A stretch of 55,477 nt of DNA from Holosporaceae bacterium 'Namur' (GTDB taxonomy: Bacteria > Pseudomonadota > Alphaproteobacteria > Rickettsiales > Midichloriaceae). This document shows, piece by piece, positions 18,770 to 26,562 of this stretch; within the stretch, counting starts at the first letter, position 1, and the number at the start of each line of letters is the position of its first letter. Location of the stretch: contig JACGYV010000013.1 in assembly GCA_014116815.1 (NCBI GenBank), forward strand, positions 1-55,477. The letters run 5' to 3'. Under the pieces are notes generated by a model, which was not told the DNA's origin, did no database searches, and saw only the letters and a program-made list of their open reading frames with translations. Made by a program: the position numbers and the translations under genes.

Positions 18770-19678
18770 ATGAGAGCTTTAATCCAAAGTCCCGGAAGTA
18801 TAATAAATAAAGAAATTGAAAAAGCCTGTTACGATTCGATGAAGTTAGTTTCGGCAGAGAACAATAAAAGTGCGAAAGATGAGATCGAAAAGCAATATAA
18901 TATTGAGCGGGGTATAAAAAAAATTTTTGCTCCGGTGATTGCTTTTTCGGTTCTTAATAGGTTAAGAGCTGATGATATGTCTAAAACAATGATAGCACGT
19001 ATAAGCTCGGCAGGAGATGAAACAGGGTGCGGGAAGGGTAGTTTAGAAGCACTGAAGCAAAACATTTTAGCTCAACCTCAACATGATTATGATTCGAAAA
19101 ATTTTGAAGAAAAAAATGAAGCTTTAAAAAAGTTTGATAACTTTACTAAAGATCTCACAAAAGATTATGATGAGAAATATAATCATAACAGGTTATTTAT
19201 TTCCAAGTATGGTTTCAAACCGAGCTCAAAGATAGGTGGTTTCGGGTGTTTTTTAATAAATACCATTATAGGTGCTACTTTAGGCTCGGCTTTTACTTAC
19301 TGGGATGAATATAAATCAAGAGAAGCGTATTCCACTGTTATTTACGGAGCTGCTACACTTGCAATTACTTCACTTTGTATAATCGCCTGGAACAAGTTTT
19401 TTCCGACTAAATCTGCGGATAATCTGATAATGGAAGAAGGAATACTTGGGGTAGATAAAATAAAACTCAATTTTGATAAATATGTTGATGAATTTGTTAA
19501 TTGTTTTAAACAAAAACAATGTTTACTTAAAATTGAAGATTACGATGCTAATGATAAAGGCACACTAGAAGATATTCGCTTAAAAAAAATGGAAAAATGG
19601 CAAAAGAGGCTTGAAATACTGCATGAAGAATCTAAGGCAAGCAACTCGGAAAAGTCAGTGCAATTTGCCCTCGGTTAG
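18770..19678 (+). CDS. Hypothetical protein with two membrane segments
   Basis: I do not recognise a family. The 302-residue product has a charged, helical N-terminal part (1-150), two hydrophobic segments (about 157-176 and 189-207) separated by a short polar loop with YWDEYKSREAY, and a charged C-terminal tail of 90 residues. The ATG follows a strong AGGAGG site. Both soluble ends should face the same side of the membrane. It is flanked by thyX and a convergent glycosyltransferase gene, which gives no clue. Paired membrane hairpins with large cytoplasmic ends occur in inclusion or effector proteins of intracellular bacteria, but that is only a possibility. Confidence 0.7.
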   Translation: MRALIQSPGSIINKEIEKACYDSMKLVSAENNKSAKDEIEKQYNIERGIKKIFAPVIAFSVLNRLRADDMSKTMIARISSAGDETGCGKGSLEALKQNILAQPQHDYDSKNFEEKNEALKKFDNFTKDLTKDYDEKYNHNRLFISKYGFKPSSKIGGFGCFLINTIIGATLGSAFTYWDEYKSREAYSTVIYGAATLAITSLCIIAWNKFFPTKSADNLIMEEGILGVDKIKLNFDKYVDEFVNCFKQKQCLLKIEDYDANDKGTLEDIRLKKMEKWQKRLEILHEESKASNSEKSVQFALG

Positions 19679-19685
19679 AGGATAA

Positions 19686-21437
19686 TCAAGCACAGTTATC
19701 AAAGTCATAAAACATGAAAGTTTGCCCGATTCTTCGGGCACCTTTGCATTTTGCTATGTATGCCTTCTTTTCCTTAGGAAGTAGTTTAAGTAACGGGATA
19801 CTAATTAATAAGTACCTTGAGTTGCCGAAATTTATATTAAAGTTCTTATGGTGCAGTTCCATCTGATAAAGTACATATTTTTTGAAACCAAAGAACCCGG
19901 GATCAGCAAGGCCTGAGTAGTAAAGTTTTAAGCTATCAATATTATTATGAACCTCAGGAAAGGTAAGTGCATATTCCAGCTCCTGGCCTATATCAAAATC
20001 ACTGTCGATTAAAATTTCTTCAGGGGAATCCTGCGCCAGTAAGTTAAAATAAGCTAAATAAAACGGGTGGGATAGAGCTGTGGTAACTAAGTAGGCTGCA
20101 AGTAAAAGTATAGTTACTCCTTTTATAAATAGTTGCCTTTTATCCAGTAAAAAGCCCAGTGAGTAGCCTGCCGTAATACAAAGAAACGGGAAAATCGGTA
20201 ATAAATGCCTAAGTCCTATATTCATGTTGAAAGTTGTGCTTGCTAAAAGCAATGTAAATATCACGATAACCGGGACTACTACTTTCCAATCTTTTCGGCT
20301 GATAAATATTTTTATTAATAAACAACAGCCCAATAGCCCTAAAGCTAAAACAAGTAGGGGAGTTTTAAAAAGGGTTGCAGCAGGGAAGAAATACCAAACT
20401 CCTTGAAATAGTAAAACTTTACCGAAAATATACCCGGCGTAAACGTAAGCAATGCGGTCACTAAGATCCGATAAGCCGTGAAAGAATTCCGGAAATGGTA
20501 AAATTTTTAAGGTAAATAATTTTTTGACCGAATTTTCACTTAAACCAAAATTCTGTAAGCCGGCCTTTAATGCGTTTACCTTCTCGGGAGCTAAGAAATA
20601 AGGATAGGATAAAGTTGTAAGCTCAAAATTATAGGTGCTCCAAACCATAAAAAAAGTAATTATACTGATTAATATAATTGATGTAACTCTTGCTCCGTTA
20701 AACCCTTTTGAAACTTCCCCGGTTGCATAGTCTTTAGCAAGTATGACAGGTGCGGCAACCATTAAGAAAAAGATAGCGCCTGAAAATTTTGCTGTCACAA
20801 GTAGTGCAAAAGAAAAGCCGAGTAATAAAGTATTTTTTAATGAAGCTCTCTCTAACCAATTCAGGAGAGCAAAAACAGCACAGGTTAATAATGTGCACAT
20901 CGGCATATCGGTAGTGGCAAGCCCACTGTTGGCAATGATTGTCGGAAGTGTCGTATAAAACAAAATTGAGTATAATGCAGCATAGCTGCCTATATGATTT
21001 TTAACATATATAAATATAACTAATCCGCAGAGAAGAAAATAAGGCAGTATGCCTAAGCGGCTTAAAAACAGCATTTTCTTGTAGTTATCATAATCTTTAG
21101 AGAAAAATATTTGCCGGCCTCCGAGGTTTCTGCCTTCAAAGCTCTGCTTATAACCGCTATTTTCATTAAAAGGATGGGAATACTTAGCATAAAATTCTTC
21201 ACTCAAACTTGCTCCTCCCAGATAAGGAAGAATTGCAACCGATAACCTTGCCAGCGGCGGATGTAAAGCTTCTAAATAATAAGTTCCGTTCTCAATCAGT
21301 TCTAAACCGGTGGCAACATGCACTAATTCATCAGGAGAAATAGTAAGCTTATCATATGTTAATATAATCCTTATGCTTCCTGCTAAAAGAAGAATAAAAG
21401 CTATAAAATACAGAAGTTTATTGGTTGAGGTTTTCAT
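19686..21437 (-). CDS. GT39-like polytopic membrane glycosyltransferase
   Basis: The 583-residue product has roughly eleven hydrophobic segments and an N-terminal periplasmic loop with SPDELVHVATGLELIENGTY and ALHPPLARLSVA, matching the Asp/Glu-containing loop of the dolichyl-phosphate mannosyltransferase (GT39/PMT_2, ArnT-like) superfamily. These enzymes move a sugar from a polyprenyl-phosphate donor to protein or lipid on the outer face of the inner membrane. Donor and acceptor cannot be read from sequence. The conserved FNMNIGLRHLLPIFPF segment lies near residue 400. It ends convergently with the unknown gene at 18770 and is divergent from tRNA-Cys. Confidence 0.75.
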   Translation of the reverse strand: MKTSTNKLLYFIAFILLLAGSIRIILTYDKLTISPDELVHVATGLELIENGTYYLEALHPPLARLSVAILPYLGGASLSEEFYAKYSHPFNENSGYKQSFEGRNLGGRQIFFSKDYDNYKKMLFLSRLGILPYFLLCGLVIFIYVKNHIGSYAALYSILFYTTLPTIIANSGLATTDMPMCTLLTCAVFALLNWLERASLKNTLLLGFSFALLVTAKFSGAIFFLMVAAPVILAKDYATGEVSKGFNGARVTSIILISIITFFMVWSTYNFELTTLSYPYFLAPEKVNALKAGLQNFGLSENSVKKLFTLKILPFPEFFHGLSDLSDRIAYVYAGYIFGKVLLFQGVWYFFPAATLFKTPLLVLALGLLGCCLLIKIFISRKDWKVVVPVIVIFTLLLASTTFNMNIGLRHLLPIFPFLCITAGYSLGFLLDKRQLFIKGVTILLLAAYLVTTALSHPFYLAYFNLLAQDSPEEILIDSDFDIGQELEYALTFPEVHNNIDSLKLYYSGLADPGFFGFKKYVLYQMELHHKNFNINFGNSRYLLISIPLLKLLPKEKKAYIAKCKGARRIGQTFMFYDFDNCA

Positions 21438-21570
21438 TGCTTGCTAATTTGAATTAAAACGATAATACTCAAATAAGTATAAAAATAAATTATTTCTTTT
21501 ATTTTTTAAAATATGCAACTTGACCTATTAAGATTAATCAATAAAATAAGCTCTGCTTTTAGGATACTAT

Positions 21571-21645
21571 GGCCGAGTAGCAAAGTGGTAATGCTGCGGA
21601 TTGCAAATCCGCCACTCGTCGGTTCGATTCCGGCCTCGGCCTCCA
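21571..21645 (+). tRNA. tRNA-Cys (GCA)
   Basis: The acceptor arms GGCCGAG (21571-21577) and CTCGGCC (21635-21641) pair fully. The T-loop GGTTCGATTC is present, and the anticodon loop ATTGCAA gives GCA. The CCA end is encoded (21643-21645). The reading frame of the following ankyrin gene runs through this tRNA. Confidence 0.95.
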
Positions 21646-21647
21646 AA

Positions 21648-22475
21648 ATTAAAATCCTCTTTTTATTCCTTGTTTTCTTAATTTTCTCCAATACTTCTTA
21701 TTCGAAAGAGAACTTATTTAGAGACCCGCTTATTAATGCGGCAAATAACGGCGACCTGGCTATGGTAAAAAAAATTGTAACGTCAGGGTATCCACTTGAT
21801 ATACAAGGTGAGATAAATGTCACTCCTCTAATTAGAGCCGCCTATATGGGACATACGGAAGTGGTGAAATATCTACTTAAAAAGGGAGCAAACCCTGATG
21901 TACAGGATATGGGAGGTGCTACCGCTTTACACTTTGCAGCTAGGGAAGGCCATTATAAAATAGTAAGTTTACTAATTGATTATAGTGTTTATGGGGAAAT
22001 CCCTGATTTTGAAGGATATACTCCTTCCATGCGAGCTATACTCAATGGCCGCGTTAAAGCATTCGAAGCACTGCTTAATACTCTCGACTTAAAGAGGAAA
22101 AATGATAAAGGAGAGGATATATTAGCTTTAGTTAGGCGATCATCCGGCACAAAGATTAAAGAACTGGTTAATAATAAACTAGCCATGAATAATTCAGTTA
22201 TAAATCCGCTGCCTGAAGCTAGTTTAAATACTGAAGAAAAAGTAGCCAAAACGAATGACGGAGATAAACCGAAAGGCTCTTTTTTCAGCACCATTCTTCA
22301 AAAGATATTTAATACTAAGCCAAATACCGTAGCGGATGATAATAAAGTGATTATTACAATTGATAATAGTTTTGATAGCTACATAGCGCAAAAATCTTCA
22401 AATAAAATTAATCTCAAGAAAGCAAGAAAAGTTAAAATTACTGAGGCTGTAAGAGTAGAAGATAGCTCGGAATAA
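21648..22475 (+). CDS. Exported ankyrin-repeat protein with uncertain start
   Basis: Right after tRNA-Cys the open frame encodes a typical signal peptide (KIKILFLFLVFLIF, cleavage probably after SNTSYS) and then three or four ankyrin repeats, including TPLIRAAYMGHTEVVKYLL and TALHFAAREGHYKIVSLL. The C-terminal 100 residues are charged and repeat-free. No ATG, GTG or TTG lies between the tRNA and the signal peptide. The nearest in-frame ATG upstream is inside the tRNA (21591); the next downstream (near 21759) would remove the signal and the first helix. I place the start tentatively at ATT 21648. Secretion past the inner membrane is likely if the signal is used. Confidence 0.6.
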   Translation: MKILFLFLVFLIFSNTSYSKENLFRDPLINAANNGDLAMVKKIVTSGYPLDIQGEINVTPLIRAAYMGHTEVVKYLLKKGANPDVQDMGGATALHFAAREGHYKIVSLLIDYSVYGEIPDFEGYTPSMRAILNGRVKAFEALLNTLDLKRKNDKGEDILALVRRSSGTKIKELVNNKLAMNNSVINPLPEASLNTEEKVAKTNDGDKPKGSFFSTILQKIFNTKPNTVADDNKVIITIDNSFDSYIAQKSSNKINLKKARKVKITEAVRVEDSSE

Positions 22476-22521
22476 GTAATATACTTTTAATTCGAAGCGG
22501 CTGAAAGGCAACTTATAAATG

Positions 22522-22536
22522 TTAAAAAATAATTAA
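22522..22536 (+). promoter_or_regulatory. Possible CtrA half-consensus site upstream of fliF
   Basis: TTAA (22522-22525), seven bases, TTAA (22533-22536) fits TTAA-N7-TTAA but lacks the final C. It lies 76 bp before the fliF start. In Caulobacter CtrA activates class II flagellar operons, so the position is suggestive. In DNA this AT-rich such matches occur by chance several times in 55 kb. Confidence 0.25.
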
Positions 22537-22611
22537 AATTTAAAACACCCTCTTTATTTATATAAAATTTTAGTTATGATACATATAGATGGGTAAGAGG
22601 TTAGAGGGTTA

Positions 22612-24261
22612 ATGGAGTTTTTAAAGAAGCTGGGTGCGGCAAAAATCTCTGCTATTATTGGTGCTGCAATAATAGTGATAGCTTTCTTTATTTTTCTGGT
22701 TTTTAAAATGTCTTCGGCGGTTTTAACCCCGCTTTATTCTAATCTTTCGATAGAAGATGCAAGCATGATCGGGATGAAATTGCAATCAATGGGGATAAAG
22801 TATGAGAACAACACGGAGGGTACTGAGATAAGCGTACCCAGTGATAAGCTTTTAATGCTTAGAATGATGTTCGCTCAAGAAGGACTTCCGACTTCCGGAA
22901 ATATAACGGGTTATGAAATTTTTGATCGATCGGATGCATTAGGCACTTCGCAATTTGTTTATAACGTTAATTTAGTAAGGGCATTGGAAGGTGAATTGGT
23001 GCGAACCATCAGCAGCCTTAACCAGATTGAAAATGTAAGAGTGCATCTTGTTATGCCTAAAAAAGAATTATTTTCAAAAATCGGTTCCGAGCCTTCGGCA
23101 TCGGTAGTACTTAAAATGAAAGGGAATCAAGTGTTAAGTAAGCTTGAAGTGGCTTCCATTGCCAATTTGGTTGCAACTGCGGTGCCGGGACTTAAAATTG
23201 AGAACATAACTATAGTTGATAACCTCGGTAGGCCTTTGAAATTGGGGGCTGAGGATGCGAGTGCGGCAAATCTTGCTTCTACTGCAATGGAAATGCAGCT
23301 CAATATAGAAAATAAACTCAAGCAGGAAATTGAAAACTTATTGGAAAGAACGATCGGGATAGGAAAAGTTAAAGCTAATGTTGCCGTAGATATGGATTTG
23401 GATCGTGAGGTTATCAGCTCAGAGATTTATGACCCGAGTAGCCAAGTAGTGAGATCGCAAAAAAGCAGCGAAGAGAATGAAAATGATACCGAGCCGAGTG
23501 GTGTGGTCGGAGTTTCTTCAAATATTCCGAATGCTAAGCAAGGGGTGGCGGCAGGCGCTTCAAGGCAGCGCTCGAGAACTGATGAAATTATTAATTATGA
23601 GATTTCAAAAACCGTCAGTAATAAAGTTATAGAAAACGGTAAGGTAAAAACCTTATCGATTGCAGTGCTTGTCGACGGTAATTATGAAACTGACCCGATT
23701 ACCAAGCAAATGAAATACAGCGAAAGAAGCCAAGCTGAATTAGATAAAATAAAATCGCTGATAATTTCAGGTGTGGGAGTAAATATTGCGCGTGGTGATA
23801 AAGTAGAAGTCATAAATATGCCTTTTGCTACCGATTTTGTTGATGCTCCCGTTAAGGAAGGAATGTTGGATTTCCTCAAGAATGATATACAAAATATTGT
23901 CCAAACGGTGGTAATCGGTATAGTGCTTATACTAATGGTTCTATTGGTAATAAGGCCGCTTGTATTGCGTTCTTTGGAAAAAGCTAAAAGTGCTATACAA
24001 GAACAAGGTCTAACCCCTGATGTTACGGCAAGCCTGGAACAGGAAATGAAAGGTATGGCTAAAGGATTAGCTGATACGAAAAATATGGTTTTCGGGCATG
24101 GTTTAAATTCCCAAGGAGTAAATCCGACCAATATCGATCAAAGTACTATGGAAGAGCAAAAGCAAAGGAGAGAAGGGGTGACCAAACGATTTAACGAACT
24201 CGTTGATAAGAACCCGGAGGAAACGGTATCCTTGATTAAAAACTGGATATACCAAGAATAA
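22612..24261 (+). CDS. fliF: Flagellar MS-ring protein FliF
   Basis: FliF forms the MS ring, the inner-membrane base of the flagellum. The 549-residue product has an N-terminal membrane helix (about 13-32), the ring-building domains with LTPLYSNLSIEDASMIGMKL and LEGELVRTISSLNQIENVRV, a second helix near residues 425-447, and a C-terminal cytoplasmic tail that binds FliG. Length fits the family. It heads the operon fliF-fliG-fliH-fliN, with gaps of 15 and 1 bp and then a 4-base overlap. A weak CtrA-type site lies upstream. Confidence 0.97.
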   Translation: MEFLKKLGAAKISAIIGAAIIVIAFFIFLVFKMSSAVLTPLYSNLSIEDASMIGMKLQSMGIKYENNTEGTEISVPSDKLLMLRMMFAQEGLPTSGNITGYEIFDRSDALGTSQFVYNVNLVRALEGELVRTISSLNQIENVRVHLVMPKKELFSKIGSEPSASVVLKMKGNQVLSKLEVASIANLVATAVPGLKIENITIVDNLGRPLKLGAEDASAANLASTAMEMQLNIENKLKQEIENLLERTIGIGKVKANVAVDMDLDREVISSEIYDPSSQVVRSQKSSEENENDTEPSGVVGVSSNIPNAKQGVAAGASRQRSRTDEIINYEISKTVSNKVIENGKVKTLSIAVLVDGNYETDPITKQMKYSERSQAELDKIKSLIISGVGVNIARGDKVEVINMPFATDFVDAPVKEGMLDFLKNDIQNIVQTVVIGIVLILMVLLVIRPLVLRSLEKAKSAIQEQGLTPDVTASLEQEMKGMAKGLADTKNMVFGHGLNSQGVNPTNIDQSTMEEQKQRREGVTKRFNELVDKNPEETVSLIKNWIYQE

Positions 24262-24276
24262 TAAGGGGTAGGGGAA

Positions 24277-25272
24277 ATGAAAAATAAAGGGGTTGAAAAG
24301 GCGGCAATGTTAATTATGACATTGAATGATGACCTTGCTACTAAGATATTTTCAATGCTTGAGGAAAGCGAGATTAGAGAAATTTCTTTGGCAATGTCTA
24401 ATTTAGGAAGTATTTCTCCCGAATCAATTGAAAAGTTAATCAGCGAATTCAGTGTTGAGATTACCGAAAATTTATCATTAGTCGGAAATATAGAAAACAC
24501 CGAGCGATTCCTGAGGAAAATTTTAGGTAAGGATAAGGTGGATGCAATCCTTGAAGATATCAGAGGCCCGGCCGGACGGAATATTTGGGATAAGCTCGCT
24601 AATGTCGGAGAGGAGTTGCTTGCTAATTACTTAAAGAAGGAATACCCGCAAACCGCAGCCTTAGTTTTAAGCAAGCTTGACCCTGTGCAATCTTCTAAAG
24701 TTCTTAGTTTATTTAGTCCAGAGTTTGCTTTTGAAGTAATTAAGCGGATGCTGGTTATGGATACGGTTAAAAAAGAAGTATTAGAAAAAGTGGAGAAAAC
24801 TTTAAAATCAGAGTTTATAAGTAGTCTCAGCAAGACCCAAAAACGTGATAACAATCAAATTATAGCTGAAGTATTTAATAACCTGGAGCGTAATGTGGAA
24901 GAGAAGTTTATGGGGATGCTTGAGGAATATAGTGTAGAGGCGGCAGAGAAAATCAGAAGCCTGATGTTCACCTTTGAAGATCTTAAGAAAATCGAAGGTA
25001 ACGGTATTCAAACCGTGCTTAGAGTTATTGATAAATCTAAACTTGCGCTAGCATTAAAGGGAGCTTCTGAAGTAATCAGGGATTTATTTATAAAAAATAT
25101 GTCGCAAAGGGCTGCTAAAATATTATTAGAGGAGATCGAAGGTATGGGGCCGGTGAAATTAAAAGACGTTAATGAAGCACAGACTGCAATCATTAATTCG
25201 GTCAAGGAATTAATCAATAAAGCCGAGATAGAGATTGCAACCGGCGAGAACGGCGATCAGATGGTATATTAA
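24277..25272 (+). CDS. fliG: Flagellar motor switch protein FliG
   Basis: FliG couples the stator ion flow to rotation and controls direction. The 331-residue product shows the N-terminal FliF-binding domain (KAAMLIMTLNDDLATKIFSM), the middle domain with YPQTAALVLSKLDPVQSSKVL, the EHPQ-like turn written KEYPQ, and the C-terminal torque domain with MFTFEDLKKIEGNGIQTVLR and ASEVIRDLFIKNMSQRAA. The charged torque helix is retained. A GGGGTAGGGG stretch precedes the ATG. It is in the fliFGHN operon. Confidence 0.97.
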   Translation: MKNKGVEKAAMLIMTLNDDLATKIFSMLEESEIREISLAMSNLGSISPESIEKLISEFSVEITENLSLVGNIENTERFLRKILGKDKVDAILEDIRGPAGRNIWDKLANVGEELLANYLKKEYPQTAALVLSKLDPVQSSKVLSLFSPEFAFEVIKRMLVMDTVKKEVLEKVEKTLKSEFISSLSKTQKRDNNQIIAEVFNNLERNVEEKFMGMLEEYSVEAAEKIRSLMFTFEDLKKIEGNGIQTVLRVIDKSKLALALKGASEVIRDLFIKNMSQRAAKILLEEIEGMGPVKLKDVNEAQTAIINSVKELINKAEIEIATGENGDQMVY

Positions 25273-25273
25273 T

Positions 25274-26035
25274 ATGACGACTGCAAGATTTCCGTTTGTC
25301 GAATTAGGGTCGCCATCACCTCATGCTTTAATGAATGATGAAAATGCTATATTATTTGATGATATTTTAGAAGTTGAGAAAAAAACAAATGATGATTTGA
25401 AAGATATATTTTATTCTCAAAAAGATTTAGAGGATGCGAAAAAGCAGGCTTTTAAAGAAGGCGAACTCCAAGGGATCGAAAAGCAAAAAGGATTAGAAGA
25501 GCAATTTAAACATACAATTATTGCTACGCTTAATAGTATAATGGAAAAAATTAATGAACTAAGTTTGAATATTAATTCCGATCAGGATGAGTTAATTCAA
25601 GGTTGTGCCGAGCTTGCTTTTGCTATTGCCGATAAAATTAAAGGAAGCACTGAACAGTCAGCCGATGAAAACTCTATTATTAATTTTATAAAAGATAATT
25701 TTAATCATTTTGCCGATGAGCCGATATTAAATATTAAATTAAACCCGGAAACTTATCTACATATGAAAGATGAGATAGAAAAAGCGTATAGTGAGCATAA
25801 TTTTAAAGGAAGTTTAATGTTTGCTATCGATCATAGCTTAGGTAGAGAGGATTGTGCGGTTGAGTTTCAAGATGCATGCATTAAAAAATCCAAGCAGGAA
25901 ATCATTGCCGCTTTAGATAGTATATATACAAAATATTTTAAAGCGGAAAAAAATGAAAATAATGTTGAAAATAATGTTAAACAACCTGAAAATAATGAAG
26001 AACCAGTAGTAGTTAACGAGGAGCAGAGTATATGA
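25274..26035 (+). CDS. fliH: Flagellar assembly protein FliH
   Basis: FliH binds and restrains the export ATPase FliI and links it to the C-ring through FliN. I place the start at ATG 25274, one base after the fliG stop; the longer frame starting at 25235 would overlap fliG. The 253-residue product has an N-terminal variable part, a Glu/Lys/Gln-rich helix (AFKEGELQGIEKQKGLEEQF), and a C-terminal domain with FADEPILNIKLNPETYLHMK. Sequence identity in this family is low, so the call leans on the position between fliG and fliN. fliI is not in this window. The acidic Asn/Glu-rich tail is lineage-specific. Confidence 0.82.
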   Translation: MTTARFPFVELGSPSPHALMNDENAILFDDILEVEKKTNDDLKDIFYSQKDLEDAKKQAFKEGELQGIEKQKGLEEQFKHTIIATLNSIMEKINELSLNINSDQDELIQGCAELAFAIADKIKGSTEQSADENSIINFIKDNFNHFADEPILNIKLNPETYLHMKDEIEKAYSEHNFKGSLMFAIDHSLGREDCAVEFQDACIKKSKQEIIAALDSIYTKYFKAEKNENNVENNVKQPENNEEPVVVNEEQSI

Positions 26036-26313
26036 CGGAAAATATGGAAAATTTAGGCAGCAGCCTTGAAGGTGATATTAACTTGCAAGTAGTATATGAT
26101 ATCCCGCTACAGATTTCAGCAGTGTTGGGCAAAGCTGAAATGAAAGTTAACCAACTGGTTAAGCTTACCCGCGGAGCGGTAATCGAGCTTGATCGCAAAG
26201 TCGGTGATGCAATTGATATTTATGTTAATGATCGCTTAGTAGCTAAGGGTGAAATAGTGCTTGTTGACAATAAAATCGGTATTACTTTAACTGAGCTCAT
26301 AAATAAAGAATAA
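26032..26313 (+). CDS. fliN: Flagellar motor switch protein FliN
   Basis: FliN forms the lower part of the C-ring and docks FliH. The 93-residue protein is a nearly pure SpoA/FliN domain: VVYDIPLQISAVLGKAEMKV, LVKLTRGAVIELDRKVGDAI and IYVNDRLVAKGEIVLVDNKI are hallmarks. It overlaps fliH by the ATGA tetranucleotide. fliM, which normally precedes fliN in many species, is absent here and presumably lies elsewhere. Confidence 0.96.
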   Translation: MTENMENLGSSLEGDINLQVVYDIPLQISAVLGKAEMKVNQLVKLTRGAVIELDRKVGDAIDIYVNDRLVAKGEIVLVDNKIGITLTELINKE

Positions 26314-26386
26314 ACCATTATTAGGTTTGCTATAAGAGAATTTATATTATACTTGCAAATGCTATGAGATATGTAATTTAAATAAG

Positions 26387-26462
26387 TGGTAGCGGAGGAG
26401 GGACTTGAACCCCCGACAAAAGGAGTATGATTCCTCTGCTCTACCAGCTGAGCTACTCCGCC
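26387..26462 (-). tRNA. tRNA-Met (CAT, elongator type)
   Basis: Read on the minus strand, the acceptor arms GGCGGAG and CTCCGCT pair (one G-T). The D-arm AGCTCAGCTGGTAGAGC and T-arm GGGGGTTCAAGTCCCTC are intact, the loop ATCATAC gives anticodon CAT, and the CCA end is encoded (26387-26389). Lack of the initiator features and similarity to alphaproteobacterial elongator tRNA-Met favour that type. A lysidine-modified tRNA-Ile2 also carries CAT but has a different acceptor. Confidence 0.93.
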
Positions 26463-26562
26463 ATAATGATTTCAGAAGAGAATCTAATAACAATTTGCTC
26501 TTTTTGCAACTGCTTTTTTATATTTTAGGGACTAATATGCTTTATCCTCATACTTCTTAATT

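Noticed and set aside
23682..24131. 149-residue open frame on the minus strand inside fliF
   Set aside because: It is antisense to a strongly conserved gene, has unlikely composition (Ser/Ile-rich) and no ribosome site.
26387..26462. tRNA-Ile2 (CAT) instead of tRNA-Met
   Set aside because: The acceptor and arms fit alphaproteobacterial elongator tRNA-Met better than tRNA-Ile2; the base modification cannot be seen in DNA.
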